Source: Chloroflexota bacterium (GTDB lineage Bacteria; Chloroflexota; Limnocylindria; Limnocylindrales; CSP1-4). Taken from it: DNA of 11,234 bases. The DNA lies in the NCBI GenBank assembly GCA_013695255.1, contig JACDAV010000154.1:1-11234 (forward strand). Reading direction: 5' to 3'. Of this stretch, positions 1-7,668 are shown in pieces. Under the pieces are notes generated by a model. The model was not told the origin of the DNA, searched no databases, and was given only the letters and a program-made list of their open reading frames with translations. Both the position numbers and the translations under genes were made by a program. Each line of letters opens with the position of its first letter. The first letter of the stretch is position 1.

Positions 1-112
1 TTCGCCCGGCGACCTGCGTCCTCGGCGACCTGCGTCGAGCCGCCACGGGCGCGCCGGCAACCCCCGCCGGAGCGGGGCCACGCCAGAGCGCCGCGGCACA
101 CGGGAAGCAACC
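1..112. other. Intergenic or partial region downstream of wecA
   Basis: This stretch follows the wecA stop and runs off the window. It contains a 14-bp direct repeat (7-20 and 23-36) and two mutually exclusive GC-rich hairpins: 62-67 pairs with 72-77 around a 4-base loop, and 54-58 pairs with 66-70. No T-run follows either hairpin on the minus strand, so a terminator call is weak. Minus-strand GTG codons here (for example at 46-44) stay open to the window edge and could begin a further gene, but nothing recognisable is encoded in so few codons. In Mycobacterium the equivalent position after rfe (wecA) leads into the ATP synthase operon, which is a reasonable expectation here but cannot be seen. 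Confidence 0.35.
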
Positions 113-1237
113 TCAGCGCGGCGCATCACTCGTGTCGGCGGGATCGTAGGACTCGGCCTCGAGACCGGACTCCCTGAAGCCGCCCCAGGCCAGGAACAGC
201 AGGATGACGCCGGTCCCCACCAGGACCCCGAGGAACGCGTAGACCTGGTTGGCGCCGGACAGGACGAGCGACAGCACCCCGAGGGCAGCGCAGATGGCGT
301 AGATCAGGACGACCGTCTGGCGATGCGACAGGCCCAGGTCCAGCAGCCGATGGTGGATGTGCCCACGGTCCGGCGTGAACGGCGACCGGCCGGCGAGGAC
401 GCGGCGGACGATGATCCAGAAGGTGTCGATGATCGGCACGCCGAGCACCAGCAGCGCCACGGCGACCTTCGCGCTGCCGAGGATCGACAGGATGGCCAGC
501 GTGTAGCCGACGAACATGGTCCCGCTCGTCCCGGTGAAGATCGCCGCCGGGTGGAAGTTCCAGCGCAGGAAGCCGAGCAGCGAGCCGGCCAGGACAAAGC
601 ACAACAGGGCCACGAACGGCTGGTTGATCTGGGCGGTGAGGCTGATCACGCCCAGGGTGACGGAGGCGATCAGCGCGATGCCCGACGACAGCCCATCGAG
701 CCCGTCGATGAAGTTCACGCTGTTGACCATGCCAAGGATCCACAGGATGGTGAAGCCGGCGGCGAACGTCTCGTTGAACCGGATCTGGCCGGCGCCGAAC
801 GGGTTGTTCACGAAAGCGATGTCGATTCCCAGCACGACGGCACCCACCGCCAGCGCCACCTGCCCGACCAGCTGCCAGCGCGCCCGCAGGTCGAGGTAGT
901 CGTCGACGGCACCGAGCGCCGCCGCGGCCGCCCCGCCACCCAGCAGCGCGACCATCTGGCCGGTGTCGAGCGCGACCGGGGTCCGGACCATTCCTAGCCG
1001 CTCGTTGACCACGACGAGGACGGTGGCAACCGCCAGGAACGCAAGCACCACGGCGACCCCGCCGCCCCGCGGGACCGGCTGCAGGTTGACGCGGCGGGCA
1101 TTCGGCCGGTCGACCACCCCGTGACGGAGGGCACGGCCGCGGACCCAGGGCGTCAGCAGGAGCGAGATCACGGCCGCGACGACGAATGCGATGGCCAGGA
1201 TCGGGAGCGCCTCTCCCGCGCTCGGCCGGAACGTCAC
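113..1237 (-). CDS. wecA: Polyprenyl-phosphate N-acetylhexosamine-1-phosphate transferase (WecA/TagO/MraY superfamily)
   Basis: This integral membrane enzyme of 374 residues transfers a sugar-1-phosphate, probably GlcNAc-1-P from UDP-GlcNAc, to undecaprenyl phosphate. That is the first step of lipid-linked cell-wall polymer or polysaccharide synthesis. Roughly ten hydrophobic segments span the protein. Family motifs seen are DRPNARRVN..PVPRGGG (43-60), the Mg-binding VDDYLD (111-116, Asp112/Asp113), NFIDGLDGL (175-183, Asp178/Asp181) and the cytoplasmic loop DRGHIHHRLLD (290-300). The HIHH motif points to the WecA/TagO branch rather than MraY. Two oddities: the usual GDxGS loop reads GTSGT (236-240), so Thr237 replaces a normally conserved Asp, and the His of the R-K-x-H signature is Asn51. 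It starts with GTG, sharing a GTGA overlap with the glyA stop, so the two are translationally coupled. The C-terminal 20 residues are acidic and cytoplasmic. The exact sugar substrate is not determined by sequence. Confidence 0.9.
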   Translation of the reverse strand: MTFRPSAGEALPILAIAFVVAAVISLLLTPWVRGRALRHGVVDRPNARRVNLQPVPRGGGVAVVLAFLAVATVLVVVNERLGMVRTPVALDTGQMVALLGGGAAAAALGAVDDYLDLRARWQLVGQVALAVGAVVLGIDIAFVNNPFGAGQIRFNETFAAGFTILWILGMVNSVNFIDGLDGLSSGIALIASVTLGVISLTAQINQPFVALLCFVLAGSLLGFLRWNFHPAAIFTGTSGTMFVGYTLAILSILGSAKVAVALLVLGVPIIDTFWIIVRRVLAGRSPFTPDRGHIHHRLLDLGLSHRQTVVLIYAICAALGVLSLVLSGANQVYAFLGVLVGTGVILLFLAWGGFRESGLEAESYDPADTSDAPR

Positions 1238-2562
1238 CGGGTCGGCAGACCGGGCACCGGAAAGCGCCCGACGACCTCGCCGATCTCGGCCGCCAGGCGC
1301 CCGCGCGACGATGGGTCGCCACGCTGGATGATCGCCTCGACGATGAGCCGGCCGATCGTCCGCATCTCGTCGGCGCCCATGCCTCGCGTCGTCACGGCCG
1401 GCGTCCCGACCCGGATGCCGGACGCGACGTTGGGCGGGTTCCGGTCGAACGGAATGGCGTTCTTGTTGACGGTGATCCCGATCTCGTCGAGCAGCCGCTC
1501 CGCCTCGAGACCGGTCACGCCGAGCGGCGTGACGTCGACCAGCATCAGGTGGTTGTCCGTACCGCCGGAGACGACCCGCGCACCGTGGCCGGCGAGGGTC
1601 TCGGCCAGGAGTCGCGCGTTGTCGACCGTCCGGTGCTGGTCCGCCCGGAACTCGTCCGTGGCCGCGAGGAGGAGGCCGACCGCCTTGGCGGCCACGACGT
1701 GCATCAGCGGCCCGCCCTGGACGCCCGGGAAGACCGTCTTGTCGACCGCGGCGGCGAGCGATCCCTTGACCAGCGGGAAGCGTGCGCGGTCGACGCTCTC
1801 CGGCAGCTCGCGACGCGAGAAGATGAGGCCGCCGCGCGGACCGCGCAGCGTCTTGTGGGTGGTCGTCGTGACCAGGTCGGCGTGCGGGAACGGCGACGGA
1901 TGCACACCCGCTGCGACGAGGCCCGCGACGTGGGCCATGTCGACGAAGAGCAATGCACCGATCCCGTGGGCGATCTGCGCCAGCCGCTCGAAGTCCCAGA
2001 TCCGCGGATAGGCGGACGCGCCGGCGACCACCAGCTTCGGGCGCGTCTCCCGGGCCACCGCCTCGAGGGCGTCGAGGTCGATGCGCTCCGTCTCGGGGTC
2101 AACCCCGTAGGCGCTCACCTCGTACAGGCGGCCGCTGAAGTTGAGCTTCATGCCGTGGGTGAGGTGTCCGCCCTGGTCCAACTTCATGCCCAGGATCCGG
2201 TCGCCCGGCTCGAGGACGCTGAAATAGGCGGCCATGTTCGCCTGGGCGCCGGAATGTGGCTGGACGTTGACGTGCTCGGCGCCCGGGAAGAGCGCGAGAG
2301 CCCGGTCCTGCGCCAGCGTCTCGGCCACGTCGACGTGCTCGCAGCCGCCGTAGTAGCGCTTGCCGGGCAGCCCCTCGGCGTACTTGTTGGTGAGCCAGCT
2401 GCCCTGGGCTTCCATGACCGCCGCGAACGTGTAGTTCTCGCTGGCGATCAGCTCGATCTTGTCGAGCTGCCGCTGACGTTCCGCCTCCATCGCCGCCCAG
2501 AGATCGGGGTCCACGTCGGCGAGGCTCGCCCAGCCCAGCCGCGGGGCATGGGACACCGTCAT
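1234..2562 (-). CDS. glyA: Serine hydroxymethyltransferase
   Basis: This cytosolic PLP enzyme converts serine and tetrahydrofolate to glycine and 5,10-methylene-THF, the main one-carbon source for purines, dTMP and methionine. The 442-residue length is normal for a bacterial enzyme. Visible signatures are ELIASENY (37-44), NKYAEGLPGKRYYGG (59-73), the PLP-contacting VDMAHVAG (207-214, Asp208 and His211) and the Schiff-base loop VTTTTHKTLRGPRGG (231-245) with Lys237. The ATG start is supported by an AGGAG Shine-Dalgarno sequence at 2572-2568, 5 bases upstream. The gene lies 80 bases after tsaC and its TGA overlaps the wecA start by 4 bases. A position downstream of prfA/prmC/tsaC is familiar, as in Bacillus, where glyA lies in the ywlC-glyA-upp stretch. 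No frameshift or missing active-site residue was seen. Confidence 0.98.
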   Translation of the reverse strand: MTVSHAPRLGWASLADVDPDLWAAMEAERQRQLDKIELIASENYTFAAVMEAQGSWLTNKYAEGLPGKRYYGGCEHVDVAETLAQDRALALFPGAEHVNVQPHSGAQANMAAYFSVLEPGDRILGMKLDQGGHLTHGMKLNFSGRLYEVSAYGVDPETERIDLDALEAVARETRPKLVVAGASAYPRIWDFERLAQIAHGIGALLFVDMAHVAGLVAAGVHPSPFPHADLVTTTTHKTLRGPRGGLIFSRRELPESVDRARFPLVKGSLAAAVDKTVFPGVQGGPLMHVVAAKAVGLLLAATDEFRADQHRTVDNARLLAETLAGHGARVVSGGTDNHLMLVDVTPLGVTGLEAERLLDEIGITVNKNAIPFDRNPPNVASGIRVGTPAVTTRGMGADEMRTIGRLIVEAIIQRGDPSSRGRLAAEIGEVVGRFPVPGLPTR

Positions 2563-2642
2563 CGTCGCTCCTCTCGATGCCGCGGTACGGCCGTCGCCGA
2601 GGCCGGCTGGTCCATCCCTCCCCCGGCTTCGCGCGGTCCGGT
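2563..2642 (-). other. 80-base tsaC-glyA spacer with glyA ribosome-binding site
   Basis: This is the only sizeable gap inside the otherwise tightly packed operon. On the minus strand it is GC-rich with possible short pairings but no T-run, and no convincing TAnnnT box lies near the glyA start. The clear element is AGGAG at 2572-2568, properly spaced from the glyA ATG. The spacer could hold an internal promoter or leader, but the sequence gives no positive sign of either. Confidence 0.5.
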
Positions 2643-3326
2643 CTATCTTCCCACGTCCGCCGAGCCCGACCGGGGCAGGTCATGCGGCAGCCCCGCGGCG
2701 TCAAGCTCGGCGGCCAGGCGGGCGGGGTCGATCGCGCCGGCCCGCAGCAGACCTGGCCGATCGGTCGTGCAGTCGACGACCGTGGAGGCGGGTCCGCCCG
2801 ACGCAGGCCCGCCGTCGAGCACGAGGTCGACCGAGTCGCCCAGCTGATCGACGACCGCCTGAGCATCGGCGGCGTCCGGTTGACCGGAGAGGTTGGCCGA
2901 GGTCGCGGGCATCGGGCCCAGCGCGGCCGCCAGCGCCCGCGGACAGGCGTGATCGGGCACCCGGAGCCCGATCGTCGGCCGGCCGGCGGTGAGGGCAGCG
3001 GGCAGCCGGACGTCCGGCCGAGCGGGCAGGACGAGGGTGAGGCCACCGGGCCAGAAGGCCTCGCCGAGCAGGCGCGCCGCGGAGCCGACGAGCCCGATCG
3101 CCGACGCCTGGGCAGGCTCCGCGAGGAGCAGCATGATCGCCCGGTCCGAGGGTCGCCCCTTGGCCGAGAAGAGCCGCTCGATGCCACCGGGGGCTGCCAG
3201 GTCGCAGGCGATCCCGTAGACCGTGTCCGTGGGGAGGGCCACGATGCCGCCGGCCCGCAGGACCTCGGCGGCGGCGGACCGGCCCTCAGGATCGTCGGCC
3301 AGGATCGGCGGTCGGGACGGGGTCAC
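2643..3326 (-). CDS. tsaC: L-threonylcarbamoyladenylate synthase (TsaC/YrdC family)
   Basis: This enzyme makes threonylcarbamoyl-AMP from threonine, bicarbonate and ATP. TsaD and partners then use it to form t6A at position 37 of ANN-decoding tRNAs. The chosen product has 227 residues, the short YrdC/YwlC-like form without a full Sua5 C-terminal domain. Motifs seen are GGIVALPTDTVYGIACD (26-42), KGRPSDRAI (56-64), the ATSANLSG segment of the YrdC fold, and STVVD near the C-terminal third. The start chosen is GTG at 3326-3324, because it overlaps the prmC stop as GTGA and homology begins right after it. The same frame stays open upstream to 3671, but that part is antisense-like low-complexity Arg/Pro sequence lying inside prmC. 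Adjacency to prfA/prmC is a widespread arrangement in Firmicutes and Actinobacteria. Confidence 0.95.
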   Translation of the reverse strand: MTPSRPPILADDPEGRSAAAEVLRAGGIVALPTDTVYGIACDLAAPGGIERLFSAKGRPSDRAIMLLLAEPAQASAIGLVGSAARLLGEAFWPGGLTLVLPARPDVRLPAALTAGRPTIGLRVPDHACPRALAAALGPMPATSANLSGQPDAADAQAVVDQLGDSVDLVLDGGPASGGPASTVVDCTTDRPGLLRAGAIDPARLAAELDAAGLPHDLPRSGSADVGR

Positions 3327-4258
3327 GACGGCGCGCCGGGGGCGCCGAACGCGCCAGGGCCGGCCCGGCCGGGCCGCAGGCGGGCGACCCGTGGGTGCCC
3401 CGCAAGGTCCGGCACCACCTCGCAGCGCCAGCCCGGGAGCCGTGCCGCCGCCAGGGCACCGATGGCGTCCCCCTGGTCGGACCCGATCTCGAGCAGCGCG
3501 ACTCCGCCGGGCGCAACCGCGTGGGGCAGGCGCTCCAGGAGCCGGCCGATCACCTCCAGCCCGCCCGGGCCGCCGTCGAGCGCAGCCCGGGGTTCGAACG
3601 AGGCGGCGATCGGCAGACCGTCGACCGCGCCCGAGCGAACGTAGGGCAGGTTGGCGACCACCACGTCCCATGGAGTCGTGACGACCGGCGGCAGCAGGTC
3701 CGCCTCGAGGAACAGGACCCGGTCACCGACCGAATGCCCGACCGCGTTCTCGCGGGCGAGCTCGAGCGCCTCAGGCGACTCGTCCGTGGCGAACAGGGCG
3801 ACCTGGTCGGCGACGCGGCGCCGGCGCAGCGCCACCGCCAGGGCGACCGCGATCGTGCCCGCGCCCGTGCCCACGTCGAGCACACGCAGGGCTGGCGAGC
3901 CGGGCGGGCGCCCGTCCGCCAGCCGGCGCAGCACCTCGTCCTCGGCCAGCTCCACGAGCCGCTCGGTCTCCGGTCGGGGGATCAGTGCCCGCCGGTCGGT
4001 CGCAAAGGCGAGGCCGTAGAACTCCTTGAAGCCGCGGATGTAGGCTACCGGCTCGCCGATCTCCCGGCGCCGGAGGTCCGTCTCGAAGCGATCGGCGGCC
4101 GACGACCCCACCGGCGCTTCCGGGTGCCCGATGACGACCGTCCGGTCGGCGCCGAGCGCGTGACCCAGCAGGAGCTCCGCGTCGAGCCGCGGGCTCTCCG
4201 AGCCGGACGCACGCAACCGGTTCACGCCCGCCAGCAGCAGCTCCCGAACCGTCGCCAC
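3323..4258 (-). CDS. prmC: Peptide chain release factor N5-glutamine methyltransferase (PrmC/HemK)
   Basis: PrmC methylates the Gln of the GGQ motif in RF1/RF2 using S-adenosylmethionine, which raises peptide-release efficiency. The 311 residues include the N-terminal helical substrate-recognition domain (DAELLLGHALG at 26-36, GEPVAYIRGFKEFYG at 68-82, LIPRPETE at 92-99). The Rossmann methyltransferase domain follows, with motif I VLDVGTGAGTIAVALA (126-141), an acidic SAM-ribose position near Asp159/Glu160, and VVVANLPYV (199-207). The catalytic signature reads NLPY (203-206) instead of the textbook NPPY, a variant known in some lineages. The C-terminal end is a Gly/Pro/Ala-rich tail. It starts at GTG, 19 bases after the debranching-enzyme stop, and a weak GGACGG purine patch precedes it. 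Its substrate RF1 is encoded two genes upstream in the same transcript. Confidence 0.96.
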   Translation of the reverse strand: MATVRELLLAGVNRLRASGSESPRLDAELLLGHALGADRTVVIGHPEAPVGSSAADRFETDLRRREIGEPVAYIRGFKEFYGLAFATDRRALIPRPETERLVELAEDEVLRRLADGRPPGSPALRVLDVGTGAGTIAVALAVALRRRRVADQVALFATDESPEALELARENAVGHSVGDRVLFLEADLLPPVVTTPWDVVVANLPYVRSGAVDGLPIAASFEPRAALDGGPGGLEVIGRLLERLPHAVAPGGVALLEIGSDQGDAIGALAAARLPGWRCEVVPDLAGHPRVARLRPGRAGPGAFGAPGAPS

Positions 4259-4277
4259 GATCCGTCCGCGGCCGGCC

Positions 4278-6584
4278 CTACAGCCGGATCGTGACGGAGA
4301 TGTCCCCCGCCTTGCGCAGCACCTCGGCGCTGGTCGTGCCGCGCCACCGGTGGAACAGCAGGTCGACCGCCGACCCGCCGACGTGCAGGTTGGTCAGCGT
4401 CACCTTGCTCAGCCACTCGGGGAGCTGCGGGCGGAAGAGCTCGAGCTCGGCGCGGTCGGCATGCGCCTGGAGGCCGAGCATCGTCTGGAGGAAGAGGAAG
4501 GGCGCGGCGGCGGCCCAGGCCTGCGGCGAGCAGGCGACGGGATACGGGACCGGCAGCGGGGACGTGTCCCGGTCGAAGCCACAGAACAGCTCCGGGAGCC
4601 GGAAGTCGGTGAACCGCTGGGCCGCCTCGAAGACGCTCCCGACCAGCCGGTTCGCCTCCTTGTGCAGGCCGTAGCGCTTGAGACCCGCCGCGATGAGGGC
4701 CGTGTCGTGCGGCCAGACCGTCCCGGTGTGGTAGCCGATCGGGTTGTAGCCGGGCTGGCCCGTGGCGTAGGTGCGCACCCCCCAGCCGGAGAACAGGTCG
4801 GCAGTGAGCAGCCGATCCGCCACCCGCCGGGCCCGGGCAGGCGACACGATCCCCGCCCACAGGCAGTGACCGGCGTTCGAGCCGATCGCGTCGGCCGGTC
4901 GCTTCGCCCCGTCGAGGGCCATCGCGTAATAGCCCTCGTCCGGCATCCAGAAGGCGTCCTCGAAGCGCTCCCGCAGCTCGGCCGCCTCGTGCTCCAGCCG
5001 GCGTGCGAGCCGCCGGTCGCGGCGCATCGTGGCCAGGGCCGCCATCCCCTTCTTGGCCCGATAGACGTACCCCTGGACCTCCGACAACGCGACCGGCCCG
5101 GTGATCAGCCGACCGGCTCGATCGCGCATCGAATCGTGCGAGTCCTTCCAGCCCTGGTTGACGAGCCCGCGGTCGCTGCGCCGTGCGTACTCGACGAAAC
5201 CGTCACCGTCACGGTCGCCCCAACGGTCGATCCAGTCCAGGGCGGCCAGCGCGTTCGGCCACAACCGGTCGACGACCGAGGAGTCTCCGGTCCAGGCGTG
5301 CGTCTCGGCGAGGAGGATCAGCCAGAGGGGCGTGGCGTCCACGCTGCCGTAGTACGGGCGGAACGGCAGCTCGCCGGTCGCGGCCATCTCGCCGGTCCGC
5401 AGCTCGTGGAGGATCTTGCCCGGCTCCGCGTCGAGCTCGTCGTCGACCTCCGTCGCCTGGCGGGCCGCCAGCACGCCGAGCGTCTCGACGGCCAGGTCAC
5501 TCTGGAAGGGGAGCACCTCGAGCGCGGTGATGATCGCGTCCCGCCCGAACAGCGTCGCGAACCACGGCACGCCGGCCGCCACGTAGCGCTCACCCTCCGC
5601 CGGTCCGTCGTTGACGAGCAGCCGCAGGTCGTTCAACCCGCGCTGGACGGTCAGGTTGAACAGCTCGTGGTCCGTGCTGACCTCCGTCGTGCCGAGGGTC
5701 CACGCGTGGTAGGCCGCCGCGCCATCGTCCGGGCTGACGCGCGGCGGCCCGGGGAACAGGTCGGCGTCGCGCGTCCCGGTGGTCGCCGACGAGGACCAGA
5801 CGGTCCACGTCAGATCTCGTCGGGCGCCGGCCGGCAGGCGAAATGACCAGCGCAGGTGGACCCATCCGGATCGCCCGCCCTCGCCATCGGCGGCCGGCCC
5901 CACCGCCTCCGGCGGGTCGGAGAACGCGAGGTGCGTGGCCCGCCGGACCCCGTCCCGCCCGTCGTAGCGGAACGTGACCCGCCGTCCGAGGACCGCGATC
6001 GGCTGCACGACGCCGCGCTTGCGTCGCGGGTAGCCGCGCACCTCGAAGATGTCGGCCGAGTCGTTCGCCAGGTCGATCTCGATCTCGACCGTCTCGTCGT
6101 GCTCGGCGTGGTTGACGATCCGCAGCCGCTCCTGGAAGGCCTCGCCGGACAGGAGGCGCTCGCGCGAGATGCCCAGCTTCCGGCCAGCCAGCTCGGAGCC
6201 TTGGCCGCGCTTCGAGCCGGGATTGCGGTCGATGCTCGAGTTGGTCAGGTGGATCGTGCCCCGGAAGTTGCCGCCCATCGAGCCCTGGAGGAGCACCGGC
6301 CGCTGTCCGCCGACCCGCAGCGCGGCGCACGACAGGATGCGCGTGTCGCCGAGGTACAGACCCAGACCTCGCGAGTCGGGGTGGATGTCGCCGAACGGAT
6401 CGGTCAGCAGGAACAGGCGCTCGTGCTTCAGCACCTGGACGGAGCCCAGGTCCGTGGCGTGCACGATCGGATCCTGGCGCGGCTGGAAGAAGCGGATCTC
6501 GCCGGATCCCGGCTCGGGCATTGCGGACGCCGGGGCGAGCTCCGTGGCGAGCTCGGTGGCGGATCCCGCCTCAGCGCGCGCCAT
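4278..6584 (-). CDS. Glycogen-debranching-type amylo-alpha-1,6-glucosidase (GDE family)
   Basis: This 768-residue protein has the two-domain layout of bacterial amylo-alpha-1,6-glucosidase-like proteins. An N-terminal beta-rich GDE_N_bis-like domain (about 30-270, with LFLLTDPFGDIHP and LYLGDTRILS) precedes a C-terminal (alpha/alpha)6 barrel (about 310-760). The barrel shows WFATLFGRDAIITALE (341-356), PYYGSVDATPLW (410-421), NQGWKDSHDS (476-485), GYHTGTVWPHDTALIA (617-632), ELFCGF (665-670) and PYPVACSPQAWAA (680-692). Acidic residues such as Asp481 and Glu665 are candidate catalytic groups by family analogy. The likely role is hydrolysis of alpha-1,6 branch residues in glycogen or a related glucan in the cytosol; no signal peptide is seen. 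The start ATG overlaps the end of prfA by 14 bases; Met22 is an alternative start. Its place between prfA and prmC is unexpected, and the actual substrate is not proven. Confidence 0.87.
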   Translation of the reverse strand: MARAEAGSATELATELAPASAMPEPGSGEIRFFQPRQDPIVHATDLGSVQVLKHERLFLLTDPFGDIHPDSRGLGLYLGDTRILSCAALRVGGQRPVLLQGSMGGNFRGTIHLTNSSIDRNPGSKRGQGSELAGRKLGISRERLLSGEAFQERLRIVNHAEHDETVEIEIDLANDSADIFEVRGYPRRKRGVVQPIAVLGRRVTFRYDGRDGVRRATHLAFSDPPEAVGPAADGEGGRSGWVHLRWSFRLPAGARRDLTWTVWSSSATTGTRDADLFPGPPRVSPDDGAAAYHAWTLGTTEVSTDHELFNLTVQRGLNDLRLLVNDGPAEGERYVAAGVPWFATLFGRDAIITALEVLPFQSDLAVETLGVLAARQATEVDDELDAEPGKILHELRTGEMAATGELPFRPYYGSVDATPLWLILLAETHAWTGDSSVVDRLWPNALAALDWIDRWGDRDGDGFVEYARRSDRGLVNQGWKDSHDSMRDRAGRLITGPVALSEVQGYVYRAKKGMAALATMRRDRRLARRLEHEAAELRERFEDAFWMPDEGYYAMALDGAKRPADAIGSNAGHCLWAGIVSPARARRVADRLLTADLFSGWGVRTYATGQPGYNPIGYHTGTVWPHDTALIAAGLKRYGLHKEANRLVGSVFEAAQRFTDFRLPELFCGFDRDTSPLPVPYPVACSPQAWAAAAPFLFLQTMLGLQAHADRAELELFRPQLPEWLSKVTLTNLHVGGSAVDLLFHRWRGTTSAEVLRKAGDISVTIRL

Positions 6585-7668
6585 CGGTCTCGGTGAGCGC
6601 GGAGAGACGCTCGGCCTCGTCGGCCATGATCAGGGCGTCGATCAGCTCGTCGATCTCGCCCGCCATCACCTGCGGCAGGTTGTGGAGCGTCCGCCCGATC
6701 CGGTGGTCGGTCAGCCGGTCCTGCGGGAAGTTGTAGGTCCGGATCTTGTCCGAGCGGTCGCCCGCCCCGACCATCGACCGGCGGGCCGCCGAATCCGCCT
6801 CGCGCTGCTCGGCGAGCTGGCGGTCGTACAGTCGGGAACGGAGCACGGACAGCGCCTTGGCCTTGTTCTTGTGCTGGCTCTTCTCGTCCTGGATCTCGAC
6901 CACGAGCCCGGTCGGCAGGTGGGTGATCCGGACCGCGGAGTCCGTCGTGTTGACCGACTGGCCGCCCGGGCCGGATGACCGCTTGACGTCGATCCGGAGG
7001 TCCTTCTCCTCGTCGATCACGATCTCGACGTCGTCCACCTCCGGCATGACCACGACGGTCGCGGTGGACGTGTGGATCCGGCCGGACGACTCCGTGGCCG
7101 GGATCCGCTGCACGCGGTGGACGCCACCCTCGAACTTGAGACGGCTGTACGCCCCATGGCCGTGGATCTGGACGATGCCCTCCTTCAGGCCGCCGATCCC
7201 GGTCTCGTTGAGGCTGACGACCTCGGGCTGCAGCCGATGACGCTCGGCGAAGCGGAGATAGAGGCGCAGCAGCTCCGCGGCGAACAGCGCCGCCTCCTCG
7301 CCGCCGGCGCCCGCCCGGATCTCCATGACCACGTCGCGCTCGTCGTTCGGATCGCGCGGCAGGAGCAGAACGCGCAGCTCCTCGAGCAGGCGCTCCTCCT
7401 CCGCGGACAGGCGGTCGACCTCCTCGTGGACCATTGCCCGCATGGCCTCGTCCGCCTCGCCCTCGCGCATCTCCCGGGCGCCGGCGAGCTCGGCGCGCGT
7501 CGCCATCAGGCGGCGGTACGCCTCGACGACGGGCTCGAGGCGGGCGAGCTCCTTGCCCAGCCGGCGGAGGGCGTCAGGATCGGTCGACGTCTCGGGGCGG
7601 GAGAGGTCGGACTGAAGGTCGTCGTACTGGCGGGCGACGTTGGCGAGCTGGTGATCGAGATCGATCAT
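6571..7668 (-). CDS. prfA: Peptide chain release factor 1 (RF1)
   Basis: RF1 recognises UAA and UAG stop codons in the ribosomal A site and triggers peptidyl-tRNA hydrolysis. The 365-residue product has the standard domain order. A charged helical N-terminal domain runs to about residue 105. RAGAGGEEAALFA (118-130) follows, then the codon-reading tripeptide PAT at 190-192 within HRVQRIPATESSGRIHTS, and the catalytic loop GPGGQSVNTTDSAVRITH (233-250) with GGQ at 235-237. PAT rather than SPF identifies RF1, not RF2. The start is ATG at 7668-7666, sharing ATGA with the DUF1385 stop; the frame stays open upstream to 7920 but that part encodes only Arg/Gly/Pro-rich sequence overlapping the DUF1385 gene. 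The 3' end overlaps the debranching-enzyme start. PrmC, which modifies Gln237, is encoded downstream. Confidence 0.98.
   Translation of the reverse strand: MIDLDHQLANVARQYDDLQSDLSRPETSTDPDALRRLGKELARLEPVVEAYRRLMATRAELAGAREMREGEADEAMRAMVHEEVDRLSAEEERLLEELRVLLLPRDPNDERDVVMEIRAGAGGEEAALFAAELLRLYLRFAERHRLQPEVVSLNETGIGGLKEGIVQIHGHGAYSRLKFEGGVHRVQRIPATESSGRIHTSTATVVVMPEVDDVEIVIDEEKDLRIDVKRSSGPGGQSVNTTDSAVRITHLPTGLVVEIQDEKSQHKNKAKALSVLRSRLYDRQLAEQREADSAARRSMVGAGDRSDKIRTYNFPQDRLTDHRIGRTLHNLPQVMAGEIDELIDALIMADEAERLSALTETDGAR

Noticed and set aside
126..1322. 398-codon minus-strand frame overlapping wecA in another frame
   Set aside because: Its composition is Arg/Pro/Gly-rich, as expected of an out-of-frame reading of a GC-rich gene; the wecA frame has all the enzyme motifs.
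1186..2847. 553-codon open frame on the plus strand opposite glyA and part of tsaC
   Set aside because: The translation is Arg/Asp/Gly/Val-rich with no family signature and lies antisense to intact glyA; such frames are common in GC-rich DNA.
2099..3187. 362-codon minus-strand frame spanning tsaC and the start of glyA
   Set aside because: Residues read as out-of-frame Ser/Arg/Pro sequence; two genuine genes cover the same bases.
3327..3671. N-terminal extension of tsaC
   Set aside because: It lies inside prmC in another frame; the GTG that overlaps the prmC stop fits the TsaC N-terminus.
4350..5846. 498-codon plus-strand open frame opposite the debranching enzyme
   Set aside because: It is low-complexity antisense sequence fully inside a gene with clear motifs; there is no supporting start or ribosome-binding site.
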